From NCBI GenBank assembly GCA_946616285.1, contig CAMOIT010000005.1, positions 1 to 47,495 on the forward strand: 47,495 bases of DNA, read 5' to 3'. The notes beneath the pieces are model-generated. The model had not been told where the DNA came from and did not search any database. It saw only the letters and a list, made by a program, of their open reading frames with translations. The stretch comes from an uncultured Bacteroidales bacterium. GTDB lineage: Bacteria > Bacteroidota > Bacteroidia > Bacteroidales > UBA932. Every line of letters begins with the position of its first letter. Position 1 is the first letter of the stretch. The translations under genes and the position numbers were made by a program. Of the stretch, positions 17,169-24,398 are shown piece after piece.

Positions 17169-17376
17169 GACGACTTCGGACACGAAAAGGCCTAAAAACG
17201 TGCCCTTCGCCGTAAGCTCCGACGACTTCGGACAAGAAAACGGGCAAAAACGTGCCCTTCGCCGTAAGCTCCGACGACTTCGGACAAGAAAACGGGCAAA
17301 AACGTGCCCTTCGCCGTAAGATGTGACGACGAAGGGCAAGAAAAGGCCGCAAAACGTGACCGAGACCGTCAGAGGG
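17169..17376 (+). repeat. Tandem array of 52-bp repeats between convergent genes
   Basis: Four units start at 17169, 17221, 17273 and 17325. Units 1-3 are nearly identical and the fourth is diverged. Each begins GACGACTTCGG and carries a hairpin with arms GGGCA and TGCCC (in units 2 and 3), then CTTCGCCGTAAG. There are no unique spacers, so it is not a CRISPR array. The same unit recurs inverted at 21497-21600. It fills the thiN-trpB gap. Confidence 0.9.
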
Positions 17377-17384
17377 CCTCGCCG

Positions 17385-18749
17385 CTACTTGTTCAGAGCG
17401 TCGGCGCTGGCGATGTATTTGGCCAGGTCTTCGTCCGGAACGTGGAAGTTCTGCATTTCGCCGGAGAAGTATTTGTCGTAGGAGGCCATGTCCACGAAGC
17501 CATGGCCGGAGAGGTTGAAGAGTATGGTCTTGGGCTCGCCGGTCTCCTTGCATTTGAGGGCTTCGTTAATGGTAGCGGCAATAGCGTGGCAGCTTTCCGG
17601 AGCGGGGATGATGCCTTCGGTCTGGGCAAAGAGAACGCCGGCCTTGAAGGAGTCAAGCTGCTCGATGTCGACAGCTTCCATGTACCCGTCCTTCATGAGC
17701 TGGGACAGGATGACGCCGGCACCGTGGTAGCGCAGGCCGCCGGCATGGATGGAAGCTGGTTTGAAGCTGTGACCCAGGGTGAACATGGGCAGCAGGGGTG
17801 TCATGCCGGCTTCGTCGCCGAAGTCGTATTCGAATTTGCCTCGGGTGAGCTTGGGGCAGGAATATGGTTCGGCAGCAATGAAACGGGTTTTCTTCTCGCC
17901 GGCAATGACATGGCGCATAAACGGCAGGGCGATGCCGCAGAAGTTGGATCCGCCGCCGAAGCAGGCAATCACCACATCGGGGTATTCGCCGGTCAGTGCC
18001 ATTTGCTTTTCTGCCTCAAGGCCGATGACGGTCTGGTGCAGGCACACGTGATTGAGCACCGAGCCCAGGGCATATTTGCAGTTGGGAGTGGTCATGGCCA
18101 GCTCGATGGCCTCGGAGATGGCACAGCCAAGAGAGCCACGGTCGTTGGGATTGACAGTAAGTATATCCTTGCCGGCGCGGGTGGACATCGACGGCGAAGG
18201 AGTCACGGCAGCGCCGAAAGCCTGCATTATGGAGCGGCGGAAAGGCTTCTGCTCGTAACTGACTTTAACCATGTACACGGCGCAGTCTATGCCGAATTTC
18301 TTGGTGGCATAGCTGAGTGCTCCGCCCCACTGGCCGGCCCCGGTTTCAGTCGTAAGATTGGTAACGCCCTGCTGCTTTGCGTAGTATGCCTGGGCAATGG
18401 CAGAATTGAGCTTATGACTGCCTGCCGGCGATACGCTCTCGTTCTTGAAATATATATGTGCAGGCGTGCCCAGCGCGGCCTCCAATTCGTAAGCGCGGAC
18501 AAGAGGTGTGCAGCGGTAGGCGGCGTACTGCTCGCGCACGGGTTCCGGGATAGGAATCCATTCATCTGTCTGGTTAAGTTCCTGTTTGGCGCATTCTTCA
18601 CAGAAGATGGGATAAAGGTCTTCTGGCTTCAGGGGTTCCCTTGTCTTGGGGTTCAGGAAAGGCAGTGGTTTGTTGGGCATTACAGCCTGGATGTTGAAAT
18701 AGTGCGTAGGAATCTCCGATTCCGGAAGCATGTACTTTTTCTGTCTCAT
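17385..18749 (-). CDS. trpB: TrpB2-type tryptophan synthase beta chain
   Basis: 454 aa PLP enzyme that makes tryptophan from indole and serine. Length and the N-terminal block (LPESEIPTHYFNIQAVMP) place it in the TrpB2 group, longer than TrpB1 and usually working without TrpA. PLP Lys113 is in SPAGSHKLNSA, and the phosphate loop is ACFGGGSNFCG. No trpA or other trp gene is adjacent, which fits indole salvage (inference). Start chosen at ATG 18749; an open extension to 18830 would translate the palindromic repeat and is doubtful. A trp leader peptide and attenuator lie directly upstream, so the gene should respond to charged tRNA-Trp. Confidence 0.93.
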   Translation of the reverse strand: MRQKKYMLPESEIPTHYFNIQAVMPNKPLPFLNPKTREPLKPEDLYPIFCEECAKQELNQTDEWIPIPEPVREQYAAYRCTPLVRAYELEAALGTPAHIYFKNESVSPAGSHKLNSAIAQAYYAKQQGVTNLTTETGAGQWGGALSYATKKFGIDCAVYMVKVSYEQKPFRRSIMQAFGAAVTPSPSMSTRAGKDILTVNPNDRGSLGCAISEAIELAMTTPNCKYALGSVLNHVCLHQTVIGLEAEKQMALTGEYPDVVIACFGGGSNFCGIALPFMRHVIAGEKKTRFIAAEPYSCPKLTRGKFEYDFGDEAGMTPLLPMFTLGHSFKPASIHAGGLRYHGAGVILSQLMKDGYMEAVDIEQLDSFKAGVLFAQTEGIIPAPESCHAIAATINEALKCKETGEPKTILFNLSGHGFVDMASYDKYFSGEMQNFHVPDEDLAKYIASADALNK

Positions 18750-18794
18750 AATATCAGTGTTTAATTGTAAATTGTCATACCAAGGTTCCTCTTT

Positions 18795-18829
18795 GTCATA
18801 CCGAGGCCGGCAGGGCCGAGAGTATCTCA
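18795..18829 (+). repeat. GTCATACCGAG palindromic repeat in the trpB leader
   Basis: A single unit beginning GTCATACCGAGG and ending GAGAGTATCTC, with GGCC arms inside. It lies between the attenuator terminator and the trpB start. A degenerate partner, GTCATACCAAGG, precedes it at about 18775. Confidence 0.8.
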
Positions 18830-18830
18830 T

Positions 18831-18860
18831 AAAAAAAAAGCCTGCTGTAAGTCAGCAGGC
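18831..18860 (-). terminator. Attenuator terminator of trpB
   Basis: Perfect stem GCCTGCTG with CAGCAGGC around a 5-nt loop, then nine U's on the minus strand. The competing antiterminator pairs CTGTAAGTC (18889-18897, overlapping the leader stop codon) with GACTTACAG (18845-18853), which would disrupt this stem. Confidence 0.88.
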
Positions 18861-18891
18861 CTTTTTATACTAATAACTACGGCGAAGCGAC

Positions 18892-18942
18892 TTACAGGTT
18901 TGAACTGCAAGTGCGCCACCAGTTATTGTTGTTCGTTCTCAT
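18892..18942 (-). CDS. trp leader peptide
   Basis: A 16-codon ORF, MRTNNNNWWRTCSSNL, with tandem Trp codons at 8-9 (18916-18921). It starts about 3-4 nt after the predicted transcription start and ends inside the antiterminator arm. If the ribosome stalls at the Trp codons, the CTGTAAGTC arm is free to pair with GACTTACAG and trpB is transcribed. If it reaches the stop codon, that arm is covered and the terminator forms. This is classical attenuation, inferred from the layout. Confidence 0.88.
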   Translation of the reverse strand: MRTNNNNWWRTCSSNL

Positions 18943-18949
18943 TCTTCTG

Positions 18950-18981
18950 CAAAGATGTGCAATAGAAATCAGATTTCCAAA
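18950..18981 (-). promoter_or_regulatory. Promoter of the trp leader
   Basis: Minus-strand TTTG (18978-18981), 20-nt spacer, CATCTTTG (18950-18957; one base off TAnnTTTG). It lies immediately after the sdhC stop and makes trpB a separate unit from sdhC. Confidence 0.6.
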
Positions 18982-18988
18982 CTATTTT

Positions 18989-19750
18989 TTAAAATTTTGC
19001 AAGAAGCTCGCCTGTCCATTGGGCCGATTTGGTCACGTAGTTTCCTTCGATGTAGGAATTGACGGCGGTAGCAACGAACAGCAGCACTATGAGGGCAGCC
19101 ACGATGATGCCAATCACTTTCAGGCGTTTCAGCCACTTCTTGTTATTCCAGCCGATGGTCTGGAACATGCTCCAGAAGCCGTGTTCCAGGTGCAGGAACA
19201 GTGCGATGAACCATACGATGTAGCATGCTACAATCCAGGGATTGCGGAAGGTGGCGATGAGCAGGTAGTAGGGATTCTCGGCCTCTGCGCCCATGAACTC
19301 CTGAAGCTGCATCTTTGCCCAGAAGTGGGTGAGGTGGAAGCCCAGGAGGCCCAGGATGATGATACCCAGAATGGCCATGTTCTTGGCGCTCCAGCTGTCA
19401 TTCTTGGCCTTGGAAGGTACCTCGTATCGCTTGAGGCCGCCACGCTTCTTGATGTTTTCGTAGCTGAGCCAGATACCGTACACAATATGAATAACGAAGC
19501 CCAGGGCCAGGATGGGAACCATGATTTTGATGACGGGCGAGGACATGAAGTCGCAGCCGAGCTGGAACCAGCCGTCACCGTGGGTGTAGGGCATGCCGTC
19601 GGCCAGAACTTTGCCGAACTTGCCGTTCATGGAGTCGATTACTGAGAAGAAATTGATGGTTCCGTGGAGGAGCAGGAAGATAATCAGGAAGGCACCGGTG
19701 ATGCTCTGAATGAACTTCTTGCCGATTGATGAGGTTAAAAAGTTAGCCAT
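18989..19750 (-). CDS. sdhC: Succinate dehydrogenase/fumarate reductase cytochrome b subunit
   Basis: 253 aa membrane subunit that carries haem b and passes electrons between quinone and the SdhAB/FrdAB catalytic subunits. It has five hydrophobic segments (about 14-36, 75-97, 125-147, 165-190, 210-232), with candidate haem His residues in LLLHGTINF, GFVIHIVYG, GFHLTHFW and LHLEHGFW. The family is the single-subunit B-type cytochrome of Bacteroidetes. It is normally followed by the flavoprotein and iron-sulphur genes, but here the next gene on the strand is the trp leader and trpB, so sdhAB are not adjacent. The promoter box TATATTTG is at 19781-19788. Confidence 0.92.
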   Translation of the reverse strand: MANFLTSSIGKKFIQSITGAFLIIFLLLHGTINFFSVIDSMNGKFGKVLADGMPYTHGDGWFQLGCDFMSSPVIKIMVPILALGFVIHIVYGIWLSYENIKKRGGLKRYEVPSKAKNDSWSAKNMAILGIIILGLLGFHLTHFWAKMQLQEFMGAEAENPYYLLIATFRNPWIVACYIVWFIALFLHLEHGFWSMFQTIGWNNKKWLKRLKVIGIIVAALIVLLFVATAVNSYIEGNYVTKSAQWTGELLAKF

Positions 19751-19780
19751 TATATCAGTTTAGTTGTTTGTCTTAATGTG

Positions 19781-19829
19781 CAAATATAGGAATCTTTCTT
19801 GGAAGTTTGGCAATATTTCGATACTTTTG
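19781..19829. promoter_or_regulatory. Divergent sdhC and pyrH promoter boxes
   Basis: Minus-strand TATATTTG (19781-19788) faces sdhC; plus-strand TACTTTTG (19822-19829) faces pyrH and ends 16 nt before its ATG. Confidence 0.6.
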
Positions 19830-19845
19830 TTAAAAACTGAGATAT

Positions 19846-20550
19846 ATGTATAAACGCGTTTTACTGAAACTTTCGGGCGAAAGCCTGGGCGGCCCTGCCG
19901 GCAAGGGCCTGGATACCGCATGGCTGGAAAAATATGCCAAGGAAATAGCGTCGGCCGCTAAGGCAGGCCTGCAGATAGCCATTGTGAACGGCGGCGGCAA
20001 TATCTTCCGCGGCCTTCAGGGCGTCGGCAAAGGTTTCGACAGGGTGGACGGAGACAAGATGGGTATGCTGGCCACCGTCATCAATTCCCTTGCCCTTAAG
20101 ATGTTCATTAAGGCCGAAGGCGTTGAGGCGGAAGTGTTTACCTCCACGCCGATGGAGCCCCACGCCAAATACTACATGCGGGACGATGCAGTGAAAGTGC
20201 TTGAGCGCGGCGGCGTAGCCCTCATCGCCGGAGGCACCGGCAACCCCTTCTTCACCACCGACTCCGGCGCAGCTCTCCGTGCCCTTGAAATCGGGGCCGA
20301 TGCCCTCCTGAAGGGCACCCGCGTAGACGGAGTTTACACTGCCGATCCCGAGAAAGATCCATCGGCCGTAAAGTACGACGAGCTATCCTTTGACGAAGCC
20401 ATCTCCAAGCACCTCAAAGTGATGGACCAGACCGCATATGCTCTCTGCTCGGACGGCGGTATGCCCATCATCGTCTTCGACATGAACGCCACCGGCAACC
20501 TCACCAAACTCCTCTCCGGAGAAAAAGTCGGGACACTTGTTCATCCGTAA
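19846..20550 (+). CDS. pyrH: UMP kinase
   Basis: 234 aa amino-acid-kinase-fold enzyme that phosphorylates UMP to UDP with ATP in pyrimidine nucleotide synthesis. The N-terminal RVLLKLSGESLGG, the Gly-rich VNGGGNIFRG, the central DKMGMLATVINSLAL and the C-terminal KGTRVDGVYTADPEKDP and MDQTAYALC motifs are all in place; length is normal. Usually neighbours frr or tsf, but here it is followed 3 nt later by a secreted esterase gene, so the two are probably co-transcribed. Diverges from sdhC. Confidence 0.96.
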   Translation: MYKRVLLKLSGESLGGPAGKGLDTAWLEKYAKEIASAAKAGLQIAIVNGGGNIFRGLQGVGKGFDRVDGDKMGMLATVINSLALKMFIKAEGVEAEVFTSTPMEPHAKYYMRDDAVKVLERGGVALIAGGTGNPFFTTDSGAALRALEIGADALLKGTRVDGVYTADPEKDPSAVKYDELSFDEAISKHLKVMDQTAYALCSDGGMPIIVFDMNATGNLTKLLSGEKVGTLVHP

Positions 20551-20553
20551 GTT

Positions 20554-21408
20554 ATGAAAAAATTGATTGCCAGCGCATTGGCGCTTCTCTGCGCACTTTT
20601 TGCGGGAGCCCAGAGCAAAATAGTCACGGACTTGGTTGCCGGGAAAGCCCTTGGCTGTCCCCAGAAATATAATGTATACCTTCCGGCCGGCTACGATTCG
20701 TCCAAAACATATCCTGTCGTTTACCTTCTTCACGGCCTTTACGGTCAGTATTCCGACTGGGAAAAAGCCGGCAGGATGCAGGCAGTGGCCGACCAGCTCA
20801 TCCTCTCCGGTGAAGCCTGCCCCATGGTTATAATAATGCCCAACGCAGGTGACCCTGACGTCCACAAATACCAGAACGGCTACTTCAACGTCAAAGACTG
20901 GCCGTACGAGGATTTCTTCTTCAACGAATTCCTTCCGGAAGTGGAAAAGAAATACAACTGTGGCGGTAGCAAAGGCCTTCGCGCCATCATGGGCCTGTCC
21001 ATGGGCGGAGGCGGTTCCATAGCCTATGCACAGATGCATCCGGACATGTTTTCATCGGCCTATGGCATGAGCGCCTGGCTTGACAACAAGCACAGAGCCG
21101 TACGCGGAGAGCGGGTGGAAGGCAGCAAACTTTCCCTCACGGACATGTCCGTACGCGAGCATTCGACAATTGATTTTGTGGACAATGCATCGGCGGGCAC
21201 AATTGCCAAGCTCAAGACCGTGGAATGGTTCCTTGACTGCGGGGACGACGATTTCCTACTGGAGCTGTCAGTAGACCTTCATCTTAAAATGAAGAAGGCC
21301 GGACTTCACAGCGAACTCCGCGTCCGCGACGGTGCCCATACCTGGGAGTACTGGCACACCGCCCTCTTCACCTCACTTCCCTTCGCCAGCCGGAATTTTA
21401 GCCGCTAA
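20554..21408 (+). CDS. Secreted esterase of the D/feruloyl-esterase-like family
   Basis: 284 aa alpha/beta hydrolase with a signal peptide (residues 1-19, ending AGAQ). The nucleophile Ser149 is in GLSMGG. A likely acid is in DCGDDDF near 230, and the His is in DGAHTWEYWHTAL near 264. The oxyanion-region VVYLLHGLYG is near 55. The family (PF00756-like) includes feruloyl/acetyl xylan esterases, antigen 85 and S-formylglutathione hydrolase; the N-terminal block and secretion suggest a periplasmic carbohydrate-ester or short-chain esterase. The substrate is not evident. Lies 3 nt after pyrH. A hairpin with arms CCCTTCC and GGAAGGG (about 21461-21479) follows the stop and may terminate it. Confidence 0.85.
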   Translation: MKKLIASALALLCALFAGAQSKIVTDLVAGKALGCPQKYNVYLPAGYDSSKTYPVVYLLHGLYGQYSDWEKAGRMQAVADQLILSGEACPMVIIMPNAGDPDVHKYQNGYFNVKDWPYEDFFFNEFLPEVEKKYNCGGSKGLRAIMGLSMGGGGSIAYAQMHPDMFSSAYGMSAWLDNKHRAVRGERVEGSKLSLTDMSVREHSTIDFVDNASAGTIAKLKTVEWFLDCGDDDFLLELSVDLHLKMKKAGLHSELRVRDGAHTWEYWHTALFTSLPFASRNFSR

Positions 21409-21496
21409 CGCACTTGCTCACGCATCGCAAGTCCGCCCTACGTTACCCCCTCCCAAACCCTTCCCTCGGGGAAGGGCTTTGTCGCTTCGCGACGGG

Positions 21497-21600
21497 CCTC
21501 ATGACGGCGAAGGTCACGTTTTGGCCCCTTTTCTTGTCCTTCGTCGTCACATCTTACGGCGAAGGTCACGTTTTGTGGTCTTTTCGTGACCGAAGTCGTC
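21497..21600 (-). repeat. Two 52-bp repeat units, second locus
   Basis: On the minus strand, units 21549-21600 (GACGACTTCGG..., CTTCGCCGTAAGATGT) and 21497-21548 (GACGACGAAGG..., CTTCGCCGTCATG) match the array at 17169-17376 in period and sequence. They also sit between two convergent genes, the esterase and pepP. Confidence 0.88.
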
Positions 21601-21619
21601 AGGGTGTGCAGGAACAGGA

Positions 21620-23413
21620 CTACACCGGTCGGGTCTTTTCGCGGAGCCAGGCGGAGACGGCGGCGGGGAGACGCGGGGAGAGGGTGTCGTAGACGCGCTG
21701 GTTGTAGTCGTTGAGCCAGTGGCGCTCTTCATCCGTGAGAAGATCCAGCTCAAGGCAGGAGGTGTCGAAATGGCACAGGGTAAGAGGCTCGAAGCACAGC
21801 CAGGAGCCGAACTCGTTATCCCCGAGGGAACGGCAGAGGAGGATGTTTTCGTGCCTGATTCCGTGCATGCCTTCACGGTAGATGCCGGGCTCGTTGGAAA
21901 CGATGAAGCCGGGCTGGAATGGTACGGGATTGAGGTTCTGGCGAAGGTCGTGCGGGCCCTCGTGATCGTTCAGGAAAAACCCGACGCCGTGGCCGGTTCC
22001 GTGGCCGTAGTTGCGCTTGTACTTCCACAGAGGCTCGCGGGCCAGTATGTCCAAATGGGGGCCGCAGGTACCGACGGGGAAAACGGCCATGGAGAGGTCT
22101 ATGTGGCCTTTCAGCACAAGAGTATAGTCTTCCCTCTCCAGCGGTGTGCAGGGGCCGAGGGGCACGGTACGGGTGATGTCAGTGGTACCGAAAAGGTACT
22201 GTCCGCCAGAGTCGCAAAGATATAGCCCGCGCCTTTCCAGGACTGGAGAACCTTCATGGGGCGTGGAATAGTGCGGCAGCGCTGCCGAAGGGCCATAGGC
22301 CGAAATGCATTCGAAACTGTCCCCCTTGTATCCCGGAATACGGGCGCGCAGACTCTGCAGGTACTGTGACGCTTCCCATTCGTTCACGCTGCCGGCATTC
22401 TGCTCCAACCAGTAAAGGAATTCCTCCATGGCAAGGCCGTCTTCGAGATGGGCCTCACGCATGCCGTCAATCTCCACCTTGTTTTTCACGGCTTTCCAAA
22501 GCGCTACCGGAGAAACCGCCTCAAGCACTTCGGGGCCTTCTATGGCGCCCATCATGGACACATTGAGGCAGGACGGATCCACGTAGATGCGGTCCACACC
22601 GTTCTCCATAAGAGACGACAGGGCAAACTCCGCTTCGTCGTAATCCCTGACCGACACGCCATCCGCGGACAGTTCGTCGAAACTGGCGGCCGTTTCGGAA
22701 TCCAGGTCCGCGAAAGGATCCTTCCGAACGAACCACTGAACTTCGTCCAAAGTCACGAGAAGGTAGGAAATGACCACTGGATTGTATTCCACATCCCATC
22801 CGCGCACGTTCAGCAGCCATGCAATCTGGTCCAGCGAAGTGAGAAGAATGGCATCGGCCCCATTAAGGACCAGCCACTTGCGAAGGCGTCCGAGCTTGGA
22901 TTCGCGGCTTTCTCCGACAAGGTCCTCTCCTAGCGTAATAATTGGCGAAACCGGATAGGACGGCCGGTCCGTCCAAAGGGCCGAAAGAAGGTCTGGCACA
23001 GGTGTAATCACTGCAGAAGGGACCGCCGCCTTAAGCTCGCGTATGGCCGATACGCTCTGGCACAGGCCATCAACAGCGATGACCGGCTCGTCCATGCCGA
23101 GTGAGGCTATCCACTCTGGTATGGGGACCTGCTGGGGAACCCTCATCTTATGAAGTTGTATGGTGCTGCCTTCTAGCTGCCGGATAGCCTGGATGAAATA
23201 GCGGGTATCGGTCCAGAGTCCGGCATGGTCGGCCGTTACCACTATGTCCCCTGCTTCGCCAGTGAAGCCTGAAAGCCACTGCACCTGCTTCCATCGTCCT
23301 GCAGGATACTCGCTCGCATGGGGGTCGCTGCCTGTGAGGATTACGATATCCCAGCCGTTTTCCCGCATAAGCGAGCGCAGAGCCTGAACTCTTTCATAAA
23401 AGATGGATTCCAT
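21620..23413 (-). CDS. pepP: Xaa-Pro aminopeptidase (M24B, three-domain type)
   Basis: 597 aa. It removes N-terminal residues preceding proline. The order is two creatinase-like N domains (about 1-140 and 155-300), the M24 pita-bread catalytic domain (about 310-530) and a C-terminal M24 tail ending in EERHWLNDYNQRVYDTL. Metal ligands: two Asp in LCDSGGQYLFGTTDITRT, His in GHGTGHGVG, Glu in SNEPGIY and Glu in RHENILL. The length matches the eukaryotic APP1-like form common in Bacteroidetes, longer than the E. coli PepP (441 aa). It has no signal peptide and is cytosolic. It diverges from the 23484 gene over a shared palindromic promoter. Confidence 0.94.
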   Translation of the reverse strand: MESIFYERVQALRSLMRENGWDIVILTGSDPHASEYPAGRWKQVQWLSGFTGEAGDIVVTADHAGLWTDTRYFIQAIRQLEGSTIQLHKMRVPQQVPIPEWIASLGMDEPVIAVDGLCQSVSAIRELKAAVPSAVITPVPDLLSALWTDRPSYPVSPIITLGEDLVGESRESKLGRLRKWLVLNGADAILLTSLDQIAWLLNVRGWDVEYNPVVISYLLVTLDEVQWFVRKDPFADLDSETAASFDELSADGVSVRDYDEAEFALSSLMENGVDRIYVDPSCLNVSMMGAIEGPEVLEAVSPVALWKAVKNKVEIDGMREAHLEDGLAMEEFLYWLEQNAGSVNEWEASQYLQSLRARIPGYKGDSFECISAYGPSAALPHYSTPHEGSPVLERRGLYLCDSGGQYLFGTTDITRTVPLGPCTPLEREDYTLVLKGHIDLSMAVFPVGTCGPHLDILAREPLWKYKRNYGHGTGHGVGFFLNDHEGPHDLRQNLNPVPFQPGFIVSNEPGIYREGMHGIRHENILLCRSLGDNEFGSWLCFEPLTLCHFDTSCLELDLLTDEERHWLNDYNQRVYDTLSPRLPAAVSAWLREKTRPV

Positions 23414-23427
23414 AGCATGATTTTTGA

Positions 23428-23445
23428 CAAATATAATTATATTTG
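23428..23445. promoter_or_regulatory. Palindromic divergent promoter (pepP / coiled-coil gene)
   Basis: CAAATATAATTATATTTG is a perfect 18-bp palindrome holding two -7 boxes TATATTTG back to back: minus strand 23428-23435 for pepP, plus strand 23438-23445 for the gene at 23484. The boxes are 2 bp apart, so the two promoters should exclude one another. Confidence 0.65.
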
Positions 23446-23483
23446 TACGAATAACTGTTAATTACAATTTAAAACATAAAATT

Positions 23484-24395
23484 ATGACAGAAGATCCCCT
23501 CGAGAGAATTGAGCGCGAAGAGCGTGAGAGAAAAGCCAACCGCGGAAGCAGAACCCTGCTAATCTCCCTTGCGTGCGTAGCCGCCGCACTCGCACTTGTC
23601 CTTGGCTACCTTCTTTACCAGAGGAGCACCCTTGTCAAAGCCCTTGAAGGCGAAAAAGCCGAACTGGCCAAAGAAATGACCGATCTCCAGAACGACTTCA
23701 ACGCCCTGAGCACGGACTACGAGAGCATCAGCCATCAGCTGGACACCTCCCGCGAACAGGTTGCAATGCTCATCGAAAAACTCTCCAAGACGGAAGCCAC
23801 CAACCGCGCCAAAATCCGCCAGTACGAAAAAGAACTCGGCACCCTGCGCACCATCATGAAGGGATACATAGTCCAGATCGACTCCCTGAACACCCTCAAC
23901 AAGAAACTCACGGCCGATGCAGCCGCAGCCCGCAGGGAAGCAGCCGAAAGCCGCCGCGAGAACGAGGAGCTCACCCAGCAGGTGGAGGCCCTGTCGTCCC
24001 AGGTCAGCGCCGGCAAGGTGCTCAAGGCACGCGCCATCGCCCTCAACGCCCATTACAGCAACGACAAAATCGGAGACCGCCACAGCCGCGTGCGCTACAT
24101 GACCGCAACCCTTTCCCTGGTGGAGAATTCCCTGGCAGACAGAGGCCCGGTAAGGGTATACGTCAGGGTTAAGGATCCGGAAGGAGTGCTGCTCATCAAC
24201 GAAGACTCCACCGAGTTCACAATAGGCGGCGAAGTCCTCCAGGCATCGGCCTCCCGCGAAGTGGACTACGAAGGCAGCGAAGTTGACATGTCCATCTACA
24301 TCAACGACATAGAAGAGTTCTTCAAAGGCGTTTACACACTGGAAGTATATACCTCGCAGGCCCTCCTCGGCCGTGCCGAATGCATGCTCCGATAA
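23484..24395 (+). CDS. Membrane-anchored coiled-coil protein, unknown function
   Basis: 303 aa from ATG 23484; the open frame to 23424 reads AT-rich promoter sequence. The N-terminus is charged and cytoplasmic (EDPLERIEREERERK). One membrane segment is at about 24-46. A long coiled coil follows (about 50-180, many heptad Leu/Glu/Lys), then a C-terminal beta-rich domain (about 185-303) with VRVYVRVKDPEGVLL. I do not recognise a named family; similar membrane/coiled-coil/beta proteins occur in Bacteroidales. It leads a tight cluster with hemW (3-nt gap), a small membrane protein and a DUF2007 protein. Function unknown. Confidence 0.85.
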   Translation: MTEDPLERIEREERERKANRGSRTLLISLACVAAALALVLGYLLYQRSTLVKALEGEKAELAKEMTDLQNDFNALSTDYESISHQLDTSREQVAMLIEKLSKTEATNRAKIRQYEKELGTLRTIMKGYIVQIDSLNTLNKKLTADAAAARREAAESRRENEELTQQVEALSSQVSAGKVLKARAIALNAHYSNDKIGDRHSRVRYMTATLSLVENSLADRGPVRVYVRVKDPEGVLLINEDSTEFTIGGEVLQASASREVDYEGSEVDMSIYINDIEEFFKGVYTLEVYTSQALLGRAECMLR

Positions 24396-24398
24396 ACC

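Noticed and set aside
17020..17319. Small ORF across the 52-bp repeats
   Set aside because: The period is not a multiple of three, the frame starts inside thiN and the peptide is repetitive basic sequence.
17169..17376. Possible CRISPR array
   Set aside because: The whole 52-bp unit repeats with no variable spacers, and no cas gene is in the window.
18750..18830. 27-residue N-terminal extension of TrpB2
   Set aside because: It would translate the palindromic repeat and lacks family similarity; ATG 18749 begins the conserved N-terminus. Kept only as a side note.
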